Source: Roseovarius sp. THAF27
Lineage (GTDB): Bacteria > Pseudomonadota > Alphaproteobacteria > Rhodobacterales > Rhodobacteraceae
Reading direction: 5' to 3'
NCBI RefSeq assembly: GCF_009363655.1
Contig: NZ_CP045393.1
Location: forward strand, 2,418,001 to 2,482,000
DNA: 64,000 bases
Shown: in pieces, positions 20,327 through 29,676 of the stretch
Numbering within the stretch: position 1 is the first letter of the stretch
Layout: every line of letters begins with the position of its first letter
Made by a program: the position numbers and the translations under genes
Notes under the pieces: model-generated
The model's input: only the letters and a program-made list of their open reading frames with translations
Database searches by the model: none
What the model was told of the DNA's origin: nothing

Positions 20327-20616
20327 CAGGCTGCGCACGCTCCTGTCGTCATTCTGATCCCGCCGCCCTCAAGGCGCACGGCGCGTTCGGTTGTCACCAT
20401 GTAGGCGGCCATCTGGGTCGATTGCTCGCGGGTCAGGCCGGTCTGCAATTCGACCGGCAGGTAATCCGCCTCGGTCTTCAGGGTGCAGCCGATGCTGGCC
20501 ACCGCGACCTGGAACTTGGCCACGTCCTGCTCGCCCGTTCCCTCGGGCGGCGCGGTGCAGCCTGCGACGATCCCCATCGCCGCAGCGGCGCCCATCAAAC
20601 CCAGTCTTGTCTTCAT
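20326..20616 (-). CDS. Small putative lipoprotein between nuoD and nuoE
   Basis: This 96-residue protein has a signal sequence with lipobox VAGC at about residue 20 and a short mature part containing [28 protein letters not shown] do not recognise a domain. The start at 20616 was chosen because [15 protein letters not shown] is a good signal-peptide start; the longer frame upstream is antisense-like noise over nuoD. Its stop overlaps the nuoE start, so it is co-translated. Confidence 0.7.
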   Translation of the reverse strand: MKTRLGLMGAAAAMGIVAGCTAPPEGTGEQDVAKFQVAVASIGCTLKTEADYLPVELQTGLTREQSTQMAAYMVTTERAVRLEGGGIRMTTGACAA

Positions 20617-20690
20617 CGTCTCGTCTCTCCAAACCGTCGCCGCCCCTGTCCGGCCTTGTTTTTCTACGGGGAAAAGTGCTGTTGTCCCGC

Positions 20691-21929
20691 CTAGCGGTCG
20701 ATCTCCCCAAAGACCACGTCCATCGTCCCGATGATCGCCGCCACATCGGCCAGCTGGTGCCCGCCCGCGACATGATCCATCGCCTGCAGGTGCAAAAAGC
20801 CCGGCGCGCGCAGCTTGGCGCGATACGGCTTGTTGGTGCCGTCCGACACCAGGTAGACGCCGAACTCGCCCTTGGGCGCCTCGACGGCGCAATAGACCTC
20901 GCCCTCGGGCACGTGGAACCCTTCGGTATACAGCTTGAAGTGATGGATCAGCGCCTCCATCGAGGTCTTCATCTCGCCCCGCTTCGGCGGCGTGATCTTG
21001 CCCCGCGACAGGATATCGCCCTGTCCCTCGGGCGCGCGCAGCTTCTCGATGGCTTGCAGGATGATCGACACCGACTGGCGCATCTCCTCCATCCGGCACA
21101 GGTAACGGTCATAGCAGTCGCCGTTCTTGCCCACCGGGATCTTGAACTCGAACTCGTCGTAGCACTCATAGGGCTGCGCCCGGCGCAGGTCCCACGCCAT
21201 GCCGCTGCCGCGCACCATCACGCCCGAAAAGCCCCAGTCCAGCGCCTCCTGCTGGCTGACCACGCCGATATCGGCGTTGCGCTGCTTGAAGATGCGGTTC
21301 TCCGTCAGCAACCCGTCGATATCCTCCATGAACTTCGGAAACTCGTCCCGCGCCCAGATCTCGATATCGTCCAGGAGTTCCGGCGGCAGGTCCTGGTGCA
21401 CGCCGCCCGGCCGGAAATAGGCCGCGTGCAGCCGCGCGCCACAGGCCCGTTCGTAGAACACCATCAGCTTCTCGCGTTCCTCGAACCCCCACAGCGGCGG
21501 GGTCAGCGCGCCCACGTCCATCGCCTGCGTGGTGACGTTCAGCAGGTGGTTCAGCACCCGCCCGATTTCCGAGTAGAGCACCCGAATGAGGCTCGCGCGG
21601 CGCGGCACCTCGACGCCGGTCAACTTCTCGATGGCCAGGCACCAGGCATGTTCCTGATTCATCGGCGCCACGTAATCTAGCCGGTCGAAATAAGGCAGGT
21701 TCTGCAGGTAGGTCCGGCTTTCCATCAGCTTCTCGGTGCCACGGTGCAACAGGCCGATATGCGGGTCGCACCGCTCCACGATCTCGCCGTCCAGCTCCAG
21801 CACAAGGCGCAGCACGCCGTGCGCCGCCGGGTGCTGCGGCCCGAAGTTGATGTTGAAGTTGCGGATCTTCTGCTCGCCGGTCTCGGTATCGGCAAAGCCC
21901 TTCGTCAACGTGTTGGAGCCGTCCATCAT
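20691..21929 (-). CDS. nuoD: NADH-quinone oxidoreductase subunit D
   Basis: This 412-residue subunit of the complex I peripheral arm is the 49-kDa homologue, related to hydrogenase large subunits, and forms most of the quinone-binding cavity. It carries [22 protein letters not shown] near the N-terminus and [20 protein letters not shown] in the middle. The first of two ATG codons (21929) sits at good spacing behind a GGAG box. It is separate from nuoC, as in most alphaproteobacteria and unlike the fused nuoCD of enterics. Confidence 0.97.
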   Translation of the reverse strand: MMDGSNTLTKGFADTETGEQKIRNFNINFGPQHPAAHGVLRLVLELDGEIVERCDPHIGLLHRGTEKLMESRTYLQNLPYFDRLDYVAPMNQEHAWCLAIEKLTGVEVPRRASLIRVLYSEIGRVLNHLLNVTTQAMDVGALTPPLWGFEEREKLMVFYERACGARLHAAYFRPGGVHQDLPPELLDDIEIWARDEFPKFMEDIDGLLTENRIFKQRNADIGVVSQQEALDWGFSGVMVRGSGMAWDLRRAQPYECYDEFEFKIPVGKNGDCYDRYLCRMEEMRQSVSIILQAIEKLRAPEGQGDILSRGKITPPKRGEMKTSMEALIHHFKLYTEGFHVPEGEVYCAVEAPKGEFGVYLVSDGTNKPYRAKLRAPGFLHLQAMDHVAGGHQLADVAAIIGTMDVVFGEIDR

Positions 21930-21940
21930 CCTTGGTCTCC

Positions 21941-22108
21941 TTATCCTCTATCGTCCGCGCGGGGGCCGAACGCCATCAGGTACAAGAGCGCCAGCGCGCC
22001 CAGCGGAAAGATCGCCACCAGCGCCCATGCGCTGGCGATGCCGTAGCCCGGCAGAAGCTTCCAGAAGGGAACCACGAACGCCGCCATGAAGAGTATCACC
22101 CAAAGCAT
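21941..22108 (-). CDS. Small hydrophobic protein between nuoC and nuoD
   Basis: This 55-residue protein is almost entirely hydrophobic: [20 protein letters not shown], then [24 protein letters not shown], which predicts two membrane segments. It belongs to a widespread type of small membrane protein with a PFWKLLP motif; the function is unknown to me. The start at 22108 (ATG) was chosen for its fit with the hydrophobic region. It lies between nuoC and nuoD in the same direction. Confidence 0.6.
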   Translation of the reverse strand: MLWVILFMAAFVVPFWKLLPGYGIASAWALVAIFPLGALALLYLMAFGPRADDRG

Positions 22109-22136
22109 GTCCGTGTCGTCCCTTTCGCGCCCCGGT

Positions 22137-22748
22137 TCACTTGGCCTTCTCGTCGGTTTTCTCGTCGCCCGGCAGGATGTAATCGGCACCCTCCCACGGA
22201 CTCATGAAATCGAACTGCCGGTATTCCTGCACCAGCTTCACCGGCTCGTAGACCACGCGCTTCTGCACCTCGTCATAGCGCACCTCGGTATAGCCCGTGG
22301 TCGGGAAATCCTTGCGCAACGGAAAGCCGCGAAAGCCGTAATCGGTCAGGATGCGCCGCAGGTCCGGGTGGCCGCTGAACAGGATGCCGAACATGTCGAA
22401 CACCTCGCGCTCGAACCAGTTGGCCGAAGGATGCACATCCGTGATCGACGGCACCATGTCCTCCTCGCGCACCGCTACGCGCAGCCGAATGCGGTGGTTC
22501 TGGTACATGCTGAGGAAATGATAGACCACGTCGAACCGCTTGGGCCGGTCCGGGTAATCCACGCCGGTGATGTCCACCAGCGTCGAAAAACGGCAGTTCG
22601 GATCGTTTTTCAGGAACTCCACCAGGCCTTTCAGGCTCGACAGGGTCACGGTCACGTTCAGCTCGCCATGATCGACCGACCAGCCGGACACGCAATCGGG
22701 CCGGCGGCCCTCGATATGGTGCCCAAGTTCGGTTAGCGCGTCACTCAT
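22137..22748 (-). CDS. nuoC: NADH-quinone oxidoreductase subunit C
   Basis: This 203-residue subunit is the 30-kDa homologue of the complex I peripheral arm. It has the typical [20 protein letters not shown] and [20 protein letters not shown] segments, the latter being the diagnostic motif, followed by [19 protein letters not shown]. It has no cofactor. It is a separate gene upstream of nuoD. Confidence 0.97.
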   Translation of the reverse strand: MSDALTELGHHIEGRRPDCVSGWSVDHGELNVTVTLSSLKGLVEFLKNDPNCRFSTLVDITGVDYPDRPKRFDVVYHFLSMYQNHRIRLRVAVREEDMVPSITDVHPSANWFEREVFDMFGILFSGHPDLRRILTDYGFRGFPLRKDFPTTGYTEVRYDEVQKRVVYEPVKLVQEYRQFDFMSPWEGADYILPGDEKTDEKAK

Positions 22749-22769
22749 CTTGCATCCCCCAAAGGCGCC

Positions 22770-23761
<992 letters not shown>

Positions 23762-23830
23762 GTGTGGCTCCTTTCATGCGCCGGGCCGTCGCACGGGCCG
23801 GGCATAAGATTGGCGTGTAGTACTCGTCAG

Positions 23831-23859
23831 GGTTTACCCCTGCCCCGGAGCAGGGTCAA
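23831..23859 (-). promoter_or_regulatory. Candidate promoter of nuo operon
   Basis: On the - strand a TTGACC box (23854-23859) and a TAAACC box (23831-23836) are separated by exactly 17 bases, and the start of nuoA lies about 70 bases downstream. The spacer contains an inverted repeat (CCCTGC/GCAGGG at 23839-23855) that could be bound by a regulator or form a hairpin. The -10 is weak, so an activator may be involved; that is inference. Confidence 0.45.
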
Positions 23860-25309
23860 CCAAGCGGGACGTGAATTCAAGGCGCCCGGCGCAGGGCGAA
23901 CCCCTTGAATACCGTGGTATATCGAATTTGGGGGCCCCGGACCGCCTTGGGCAAATTGACGCGAGTTCCGGGCGCACCACAAATGCGCCCCTCCGGACCG
24001 GCGCGGCCCCGGCTCCAGCCCCACGCAGGACGACCGGCCCAGCGCCTCCGCGCGCCCTGCGCCGTGCCGTCGCGCGCTTTGTTGTCGCGCGGATTAGAGG
24101 CCGCCACAGCCTCTGGACCCGGCAGGGACTGACACCGCGTCAGTTCGCATTCTTCTCGCAACCTGGACGCACCGTCCTCACGCACGTCCTGTGCCAACGC
24201 TGCACCCGTTTTTCGTGCTGTCCCCACCTCGGGCGTGCCGCGTAAATATGCGCCCGACACCTCTTGTCCCCGCCGCACCGTGTAGTCGCGCCTTGTCCCC
24301 TCGCGCGGCACAGAGGCTGCCACGGCCCCTGCACCCGGCAGGGACTGGCGCCGCGCCAGGTCCGCAGCCTTTTCGCAAGTCAGTATCCTCACGCCACGCC
24401 TATATCATCCCTGCGCCCCATTCGTGCGGCCTCCACCTTCGGTTTTGCCGCGAATATTTGTGCCATGCTCCTCCCTGGCCTTCCGATCCGTGCAATCTCG
24501 CCTTGTCCGCTCGCGCGGCACAAAGCTTGCCACAGCCCCTGCACTCCGCAAGGACTGGTGCCGCGCCAGGTCAGCGGCCTTTTCGCAACCTGGACGCAAG
24601 GCCCTCACACAGTTCCTGCCCCAACGCTGCGCCCCTCGTTCGCTGTCTCAGCCTCGGGCGTGCCGCGTGTTTGCATCCGGCACCTCCGCGCACCACCGCA
24701 CCGTGCAGTCGCACCTTGTTCGCTCGCGCGGCACAGAGGCTCCCACGATCCCTGCACCCAGCAGGGACTGACGCCGCGCCAAGTCTGGGCGCTTGGCACA
24801 AGCTACACGCATTGCCCTCACACTGCGTTGACCCATCTCCGCCCCTACTACGCTGTCTCCCGCTCCGGCGTGCCGCGAATAAGTGCCCGGCACCTCTTGT
24901 CCCCGCACCCCGGCACGCGCCGCCTGCGCACCGAAAACCTTTGTCTGTCCGAGCGGCGCGCCCGATCCCTGCACCCGGTATGATCGACCTTCGCGTCCGG
25001 CGCGCCGCCTCTCCGTATCCGGTGGCTGTCGCGCTTCGTACGGCCCGGCGTTGCATCCAATGTGACCGACGCCGCACCTGTCCTGTCCATGCCCTGTAGG
25101 ACGCAAGCATATGCACCACGCCCCGGCCTGGTCGCTCTCTGCGGCGGGCAGGCTTTACGCCCGGCCCTGCCTGACCCCGGCTTTCCTCCAGGCCAGCCCG
25201 GTCTCTGCCCTGGCACGACCCGGTTCCGCGTCCGGTGCCCCCGGCGTCAAGACTCGGCTTGCCCCGTCTCGGCCCACTCTCAGCCCCGTCTCAGCCCGCG
25301 CGCCCGGTC
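23860..25309. other. Gene-free interval between nuoA and outer-membrane protein gene
   Basis: This ~1.45-kb stretch holds no gene I can support. The open frames on both strands have Ala/Arg/Pro/Cys/His-rich translations, no family resemblance and no ribosome-binding sites. It contains the tandem repeat at 24084-24948. The ends (23860-24083 and about 24949-25309) are GC-rich with short imperfect repeats such as GTCTCAGCCC near 25280-25305, but I see nothing definable in them. Confidence 0.6.
24084..24948. repeat. Four diverged ~213-bp tandem repeats upstream of nuo
   Basis: Four imperfect direct repeats begin at 24084, 24301, 24511 and 24724, with periods of 217, 210 and 213 bases. Each opens with TCGCGCGG followed by a variant of CACAGAGGCTGCCAC, then a CCCTGC-ACCCG-GCAGGG type hairpin, ACTG-CGCCGCGCCAG, TTTTCGCAA, and near the end CGTGCCGCG and CCTTGTCC. 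A more decayed fifth copy may follow at about 24949. One period is not a multiple of three and no frame stays open in all units, so I do not consider it coding. The unit is far too long for CRISPR. Purpose unknown. Confidence 0.8.
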
Positions 25310-26572
25310 TCAGAACGTCATTTTCACACCCGCGATCAGCGTATGCGACTCCACCGACCTGTCGCCGGTAAAGGTCGGCAGGATCAGCGGAACGAACCCG
25401 GCGTTGTACATGTACTCCGCACCCAGCGTGACATGCCGTGCGGCCTCGTACTCGACCCCGAGGATGACCTGCTCCATCCGTTCCCACTCGCTGCCATTCG
25501 TGCCTTGCACGCCCCGGCTGGCGGACACCGAATAGGTGATCGGCTTGCCGGCCAGGGTCCGGTGCCACCGGGCCTGCAGCGTCGTGGCCTGCACGTGATG
25601 CCCCGTGGAGGGCCAGTCGTGCATCGACCGGGTGAACTCCGCCTGCACGTCGAAACGCGGCCCGCTCCAGGTCAGGTTGACGTCCCACAGCTCGTTCCAG
25701 AACCGATTGATCCCCCGCCCCGGCGGGTGGTGCGCGATGGTGCTGTCATAGATCGACCCGCGCAGGTACCCGGCCCCGACCGTCAGATCATGGCCCGGCG
25801 CGATTCCGAACCGATGCGCGCCGTTCAACGCGAAATTCGTCAGCTCGCCATTGTTCCTGGGACTGCTCAGAACCCGGTTGCCGCGATGCGCCGGGATCAG
25901 GGTAAAGGCCAGCTCCGTGCGCTCGGTGACATATCCCAGCTCGATCACGGGATCCTCGCTCTGGGCCCAGAAATAGTGGCTGGAATGGGTGTGCGTGAAC
26001 GGCGCGTAGCTGGCGAAATTCCCGAAATTCAATGTCTTGCGACCGACCGCCAGGTAGAAGGGCGAGCGCTTCAGGTCTCCCAGGATCAGCACGTACTTGC
26101 GCAGCTGCACGTCGTCCTGGCCGGGATACTCGACCTCGGTGAACTCCCCCTGGACAAAGCCGGTGACCCACGGCAGCGCCAGCGTCGCGTTCAGCGAGAT
26201 CTCGTTGATCACGCCATAACTGTCCGACCTGCCCCGCGTGTGCGTCGGCGGCAGCCGCGACAGAATCGGAAACTTGCCCGGCGTGTTCGTGCGCTCCGAG
26301 ATCTGCGTCGCGATCAGCCGCCCGCCAAAGGTCAGCGACCCCTCCGGCACCTGCCCCGTGGCCCGCGCCCGCAGGATCTGCGCCACCTTGGTCGTCACGT
26401 CGTTCTGGCGGTCGAAAATCCGTTCGGAATAGCGCAGATCTGTACGAAGGCTGCCATCGCCCGAGGTATAGACCCCGTCCTGCGCGAACGCCGGCGACGC
26501 GGTCAGCCACAAAAGCCCAAGCGCCATCACAGCGCCCTCGATCACCCCGATCCCCTGAAGAACACGCGTCAT
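25310..26572 (-). CDS. Putative outer-membrane beta-barrel (porin-like) protein
   Basis: This 420-residue protein has a signal peptide (hydrophobic stretch ending LTASPAFAQ) and a long region of alternating polar and aromatic residues. It ends in phenylalanine (AGVKMTF), the usual signature of an outer-membrane barrel. FGGRLIATQISER and FYLAVGRKTLNFGNFASYAPF recall porins of the LbtU siderophore-porin type, but I am not sure of that. I chose ATG 26572 because an AAGG box precedes it; a GTG lies three codons upstream. A short AT-rich leader (26585-26640) probably holds its own promoter. It is separate from the leucine genes upstream. Confidence 0.7.
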   Translation of the reverse strand: MTRVLQGIGVIEGAVMALGLLWLTASPAFAQDGVYTSGDGSLRTDLRYSERIFDRQNDVTTKVAQILRARATGQVPEGSLTFGGRLIATQISERTNTPGKFPILSRLPPTHTRGRSDSYGVINEISLNATLALPWVTGFVQGEFTEVEYPGQDDVQLRKYVLILGDLKRSPFYLAVGRKTLNFGNFASYAPFTHTHSSHYFWAQSEDPVIELGYVTERTELAFTLIPAHRGNRVLSSPRNNGELTNFALNGAHRFGIAPGHDLTVGAGYLRGSIYDSTIAHHPPGRGINRFWNELWDVNLTWSGPRFDVQAEFTRSMHDWPSTGHHVQATTLQARWHRTLAGKPITYSVSASRGVQGTNGSEWERMEQVILGVEYEAARHVTLGAEYMYNAGFVPLILPTFTGDRSVESHTLIAGVKMTF

Positions 26573-26643
26573 TCCTGTCACCTTGATTCAATGCCTGGCC
26601 CAAAAAACGAGAAAAAGATTTAATCTTCGTTAAATTAACCGGA

Positions 26644-27432
26644 TTACCTGTCGCCTTTCCAGGGCGGCGTGCGCTTTTCGAAAAACGCCGCGATACCGGC
26701 CTGCGCCTCTTCGCCCGCCCAACAGGCGCTGAGCGCCTCGATCGTGTCCTCGATCACCTCCGCGTCGATCCTCGGACCCAGCCGCCGCAACAGGTTCTTG
26801 GCCTGCACCACGGCCTCGGGCGCACAGTCCAGGTAGGGCGCAACCTCGTCCTCGATGGCCTGGTCCAGCGCATCCTGCGGCACAGCGCGGGCCAAAAGAT
26901 CCAGCCGCACCGCTTCGGCGGCATCGAACCGCCGTCCCGACATGAACACCCGCCGCGCCTTGGCCTCGCCCATCCGCGCGGCCACGTAAGGCCCGATCGT
27001 GGCCGGAATCAGCCCCAGTCGCGTCTCGGTCAACGCCATCTGCACAGCCTCGGCGCCCACTGCCACGTCACAGACCGAGATCAGGCCCAGCCCGCCGCCG
27101 AACGCGTTGCCATGCACCCGCGCGATCAGCGGCTTGGGCAGCGTGTTCAGCGCCTGCAGCATATAGGCCAGCTTGCCCGCCTCTTTCGCCCGCGTCTCGG
27201 GATCGGCCTCGAACTGCTCACGCATCCAGCCAAGGTCGCCGCCCGCGCAGAATGTCCGGCCCTCGGCGGCCAGGATCACCACGCGCACGCTCTTGTCCGC
27301 GCCCAGCTCCCGCGCGGCCTCGTGCAGCTCCGCGATCATCCGCGCCGACAACGCGTTGTGCTTTTCCGCCCGGTCCAGCCACAGCGTCGCCACGCCCCGC
27401 GCATCCCGCTCGATCCTCACCGTTTCATACAT
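26644..27432 (-). CDS. liuC: Methylglutaconyl-CoA hydratase (enoyl-CoA hydratase family)
   Basis: This 262-residue crotonase-family enzyme probably hydrates 3-methylglutaconyl-CoA to HMG-CoA in leucine degradation. The oxyanion-hole segments are AEGRTFCAGGDLGWM and HGNAFGGGLGLISVCD, and LTETRLGLIPATIGPYV carries the expected catalytic glutamate. The substrate is assigned from context: it follows HMG-CoA lyase and lies in one gene run with both methylcrotonyl-CoA carboxylase subunits. From sequence alone it could be another enoyl-CoA hydratase. Confidence 0.88.
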   Translation of the reverse strand: MYETVRIERDARGVATLWLDRAEKHNALSARMIAELHEAARELGADKSVRVVILAAEGRTFCAGGDLGWMREQFEADPETRAKEAGKLAYMLQALNTLPKPLIARVHGNAFGGGLGLISVCDVAVGAEAVQMALTETRLGLIPATIGPYVAARMGEAKARRVFMSGRRFDAAEAVRLDLLARAVPQDALDQAIEDEVAPYLDCAPEAVVQAKNLLRRLGPRIDAEVIEDTIEALSACWAGEEAQAGIAAFFEKRTPPWKGDR

Positions 27433-27450
27433 CCGCTCTCTCCCCGCGCC

Positions 27451-27497
27451 AAAATTCTTCCAAGAATTTTGACAAGAATTTTCGTAAAATTCTTGTC
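27451..27497. repeat. AAGAATTTT palindromic repeats between hmgL and liuC
   Basis: Two adjacent inverted repeats lie in the 63-base gap. The first is AAAATTCTT (27451-27459) with AAGAATTTT (27462-27470). The second is a 12-bp arm pair, GACAAGAATTTT (27471-27482) and AAAATTCTTGTC (27486-27497), around CGT, and it reaches into the hmgL stop codon. The core matches the palindrome at 56794-56815. It is strikingly AT-rich against its surroundings. It may control the downstream message or stop transcription. Confidence 0.75.
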
Positions 27498-28350
27498 ACC
27501 CGACCCGCATCGCGCGCGCCATCTCCGCCGCCCGGCCCAGCACGTCGCGGTCCAGCCCCGTGGCGCAGCCCAGCGCCTCCAGCCGGTCATGCACCTTCTC
27601 AGTCGCCACGTTGCCCTTCGCGCCCGGCGCATAGGGACAGCCCCCCAGGCCCCCGACAGCGGCGTCGAACACCCGCAGCCCGTGCGCCAGCGACGTCTCG
27701 ATATTGTCCAGCGCCCGGCCCCCGGTGTCGTGGTAATGCCCCGCCAGCTTCTCCGCCGGCACCGCCCCCGTCACCGCGCGCAGCATGGCGTCGATGCTCT
27801 CCGGCGTGCCCTGCCCGATCGTGTCGCCCAGGCTGATCTCGTAACAGCCCATCTCGTAAAGCCGCCCTGCCACCTCGGCCACCCGGTCCGGCGAAACCCT
27901 CCCGTCATAAGGACAGTCCGTCACGCAGGACACATAGCCGCGCAAGGGCACGCCCACCTCGCGCGCCGCCTCCGCCACCGGCGCGAAGCGTTGCAGGCTC
28001 TCCTCTATCGTGGCGTTGATATTGGCCTTGGAAAACCCTTCCGAGGCCGAGCCGAAAATCGCCACCTCGTTCGCCGCCGCCGCCATCGCGTCCTGGAACC
28101 CGCGCATGTTGGGTGTCAGCGCCGCATAGCTCACCCCCGGCGCGCGGGTGATGCCCGCCAGCACCTCGGCCGAGCCGGACATCTGCGGCACCCATTTGGG
28201 GCTGACAAAACTCGCCACCTCGATGCGGGCAAACCCCGCCCCGCTCAGGCAGTCGATCAGCGCCACCTTCTCGGCCACCGGGATCTCTCGCTTTTCGTTC
28301 TGCAACCCGTCGCGCGGGCCCACCTCGAAGATCTCGACCCGTTCAGCCAT
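27496..28350 (-). CDS. liuE: Hydroxymethylglutaryl-CoA lyase
   Basis: This 284-residue TIM-barrel enzyme cleaves HMG-CoA to acetyl-CoA and acetoacetate, the last step of leucine breakdown. It has EVGPRDGLQNEK at the N-terminus (metal-binding Asp), SCVTDCPYDGRV, AGHYHDTGGRALDN with the catalytic histidines, and the family signature VGGLGGCPYAPGAKGNVATE containing the active-site cysteine. The start at 28350 (MAERVEIFEVGPRDG) overlaps the upstream transferase gene by 8 bases. Confidence 0.95.
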   Translation of the reverse strand: MAERVEIFEVGPRDGLQNEKREIPVAEKVALIDCLSGAGFARIEVASFVSPKWVPQMSGSAEVLAGITRAPGVSYAALTPNMRGFQDAMAAAANEVAIFGSASEGFSKANINATIEESLQRFAPVAEAAREVGVPLRGYVSCVTDCPYDGRVSPDRVAEVAGRLYEMGCYEISLGDTIGQGTPESIDAMLRAVTGAVPAEKLAGHYHDTGGRALDNIETSLAHGLRVFDAAVGGLGGCPYAPGAKGNVATEKVHDRLEALGCATGLDRDVLGRAAEMARAMRVG

Positions 28351-29026
28351 CCGCATCCTCCTCCGGCGCCGCATAGAACGCCTGCTCGTAGATTCGCGCG
28401 CCGCTCTCCTCGGGCAAGGCCGCCTGGTACGCCGCCCGCTCGGTCAGCCGGTCGTACCATTTCGCCGTCTCGGGAAACCCGTCCAGCGTCGCGAAATGCC
28501 GCGCCATGTAAACCGCCTGACCCACGGCGATATCACAGGCCGAATACCCCCCGGTCAGCAGGTAATCGCGGTTCTCCACCGGCGTGCTCAGCCGCGCCTC
28601 GATCGCGCCATAGCACTTGCGCAGGCGCGCCGCCTCCAGCCGCATCACCGTCGGGCTGCGCATGTGATCCTCGCGCAGCATGATATGCTGCTGGGTCAGG
28701 ATCGCGACGTGCTGGCTGACTGTCTCGGCGAAATGCAACCACACAAGATAGGCCATCCGGTCCATGTCGCCCGGCATCCGGCCCATCCCCCGCTCGGGGA
28801 ACTTCTCGCACAGGTATTCCATCATCGCGCCCGATTCGAACATCCGCTCGCCTTCGATCTCCAACGCGGGCACACGCCCCGCCGGCGACAGGCTCAGAAA
28901 TTCCGGCTGCCGCAGGCTCTTGTCGAACGCATGGGTCACCACGCGAAATTCCACGCCTTCCAGCTCGTTCAACAGCCACAGCACCCGCATCGAGCGGCTT
29001 TGCGGCACATGGTGCAGGACAATCAC
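28343..29026 (-). CDS. Glutathione S-transferase family protein
   Basis: This 227-residue protein has a thioredoxin-like N-terminal domain (LHHVPQSRSMRVLWLLNELE, then AGRVPALEIEGERMFESGAM) and an all-helical C-terminal domain, as in cytosolic glutathione transferases. The start is a GTG at 29026, with an AGGAGG box at 29035-29040 that overlaps the stop of the preceding gene at the correct spacing. It lies between methylcrotonyl-CoA carboxylase and HMG-CoA lyase; any link to leucine breakdown is only by position. Confidence 0.85.
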   Translation of the reverse strand: MIVLHHVPQSRSMRVLWLLNELEGVEFRVVTHAFDKSLRQPEFLSLSPAGRVPALEIEGERMFESGAMMEYLCEKFPERGMGRMPGDMDRMAYLVWLHFAETVSQHVAILTQQHIMLREDHMRSPTVMRLEAARLRKCYGAIEARLSTPVENRDYLLTGGYSACDIAVGQAVYMARHFATLDGFPETAKWYDRLTERAAYQAALPEESGARIYEQAFYAAPEEDADG

Positions 29027-29037
29027 GCCATCGCCTC

Positions 29038-29676
29038 CTAGGTCAGCACCGGACGCGTCGCGTGCGCCGCGGAGCAGGTTCGCATCCAGCCGCACCACGC
29101 CGCCAGCGCGGGCCGTGCGGCGATCATCTCCTCCCCGGCTGGCAGCATTCCAAAATAGTCCAGCATCGGCCACAGGTGACAGCCCGCCAGGTCCAGGCTC
29201 CCGGGCCGCAGCACCTGCCCTTTAGCGGCGATCTCCTCCAGCGCGTCCAGCACGCGCGGCGCGTTCGCCAAACCGTCCGCCAAAGCACCGGCATCGCCCG
29301 CCTCGCCTTCCAGCGCCGCGAAGACGCCGTTGGAAAAGGCCTGCCGCACCAGCGGCCAATAGGCATAGCTGTCCGCGATCCCCATCGCCTGCCGCATCCG
29401 CGCCACCCCCTCCGGCGCGCCCGGCACCATCAGCGGCTCCGGCGCGATGGCCTCCAGGTAGTCGAGTATCGCCTGCGTCTCCCACAGCCGAAAGTCTCCG
29501 GCTTCCAGCACCGGCACCCGTCTAAACGGATGCAGCCGTGTCAGCGCCTCCGCATCCTCCCCGAACGGATCACACTCCACATAGTCATACTCCAACCCCT
29601 TCGCCGCCAGCACCATCCGCACGCTGCGCGTATAGACGCTGAAGCGATAGCCGGTCAGCCGCAGCCCCTCCGTCAC
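29038..29676 (-). CDS. Second glutathione S-transferase family protein
   Basis: This 212-residue protein also has the two-domain glutathione transferase layout (YRFSVYTRSVRMVLAAKGLEY, then FRRVPVLEAGDFRLWETQAI), but it is clearly different in sequence from its neighbour. Its start overlaps the stop of the carboxylase alpha subunit gene (ATGA). Two unlike transferases in a row inside the leucine cluster is unusual. Substrates are unknown. Confidence 0.85.
   Translation of the reverse strand: MTEGLRLTGYRFSVYTRSVRMVLAAKGLEYDYVECDPFGEDAEALTRLHPFRRVPVLEAGDFRLWETQAILDYLEAIAPEPLMVPGAPEGVARMRQAMGIADSYAYWPLVRQAFSNGVFAALEGEAGDAGALADGLANAPRVLDALEEIAAKGQVLRPGSLDLAGCHLWPMLDYFGMLPAGEEMIAARPALAAWCGWMRTCSAAHATRPVLT

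Noticed and set aside
24084..24948. CRISPR array
   Set aside because: Repeat units are about 213 bases and imperfect, with no 25-40 base repeat and unique spacer pattern, and there are no cas genes nearby.
24191..25099. A 302-codon open frame on the + strand across the tandem repeats
   Set aside because: Its translation is Ala/Arg/Pro/Cys/His-rich with no family resemblance, it has no ribosome-binding site, and one repeat spacing breaks the frame. GC-rich repeats give such frames by chance.
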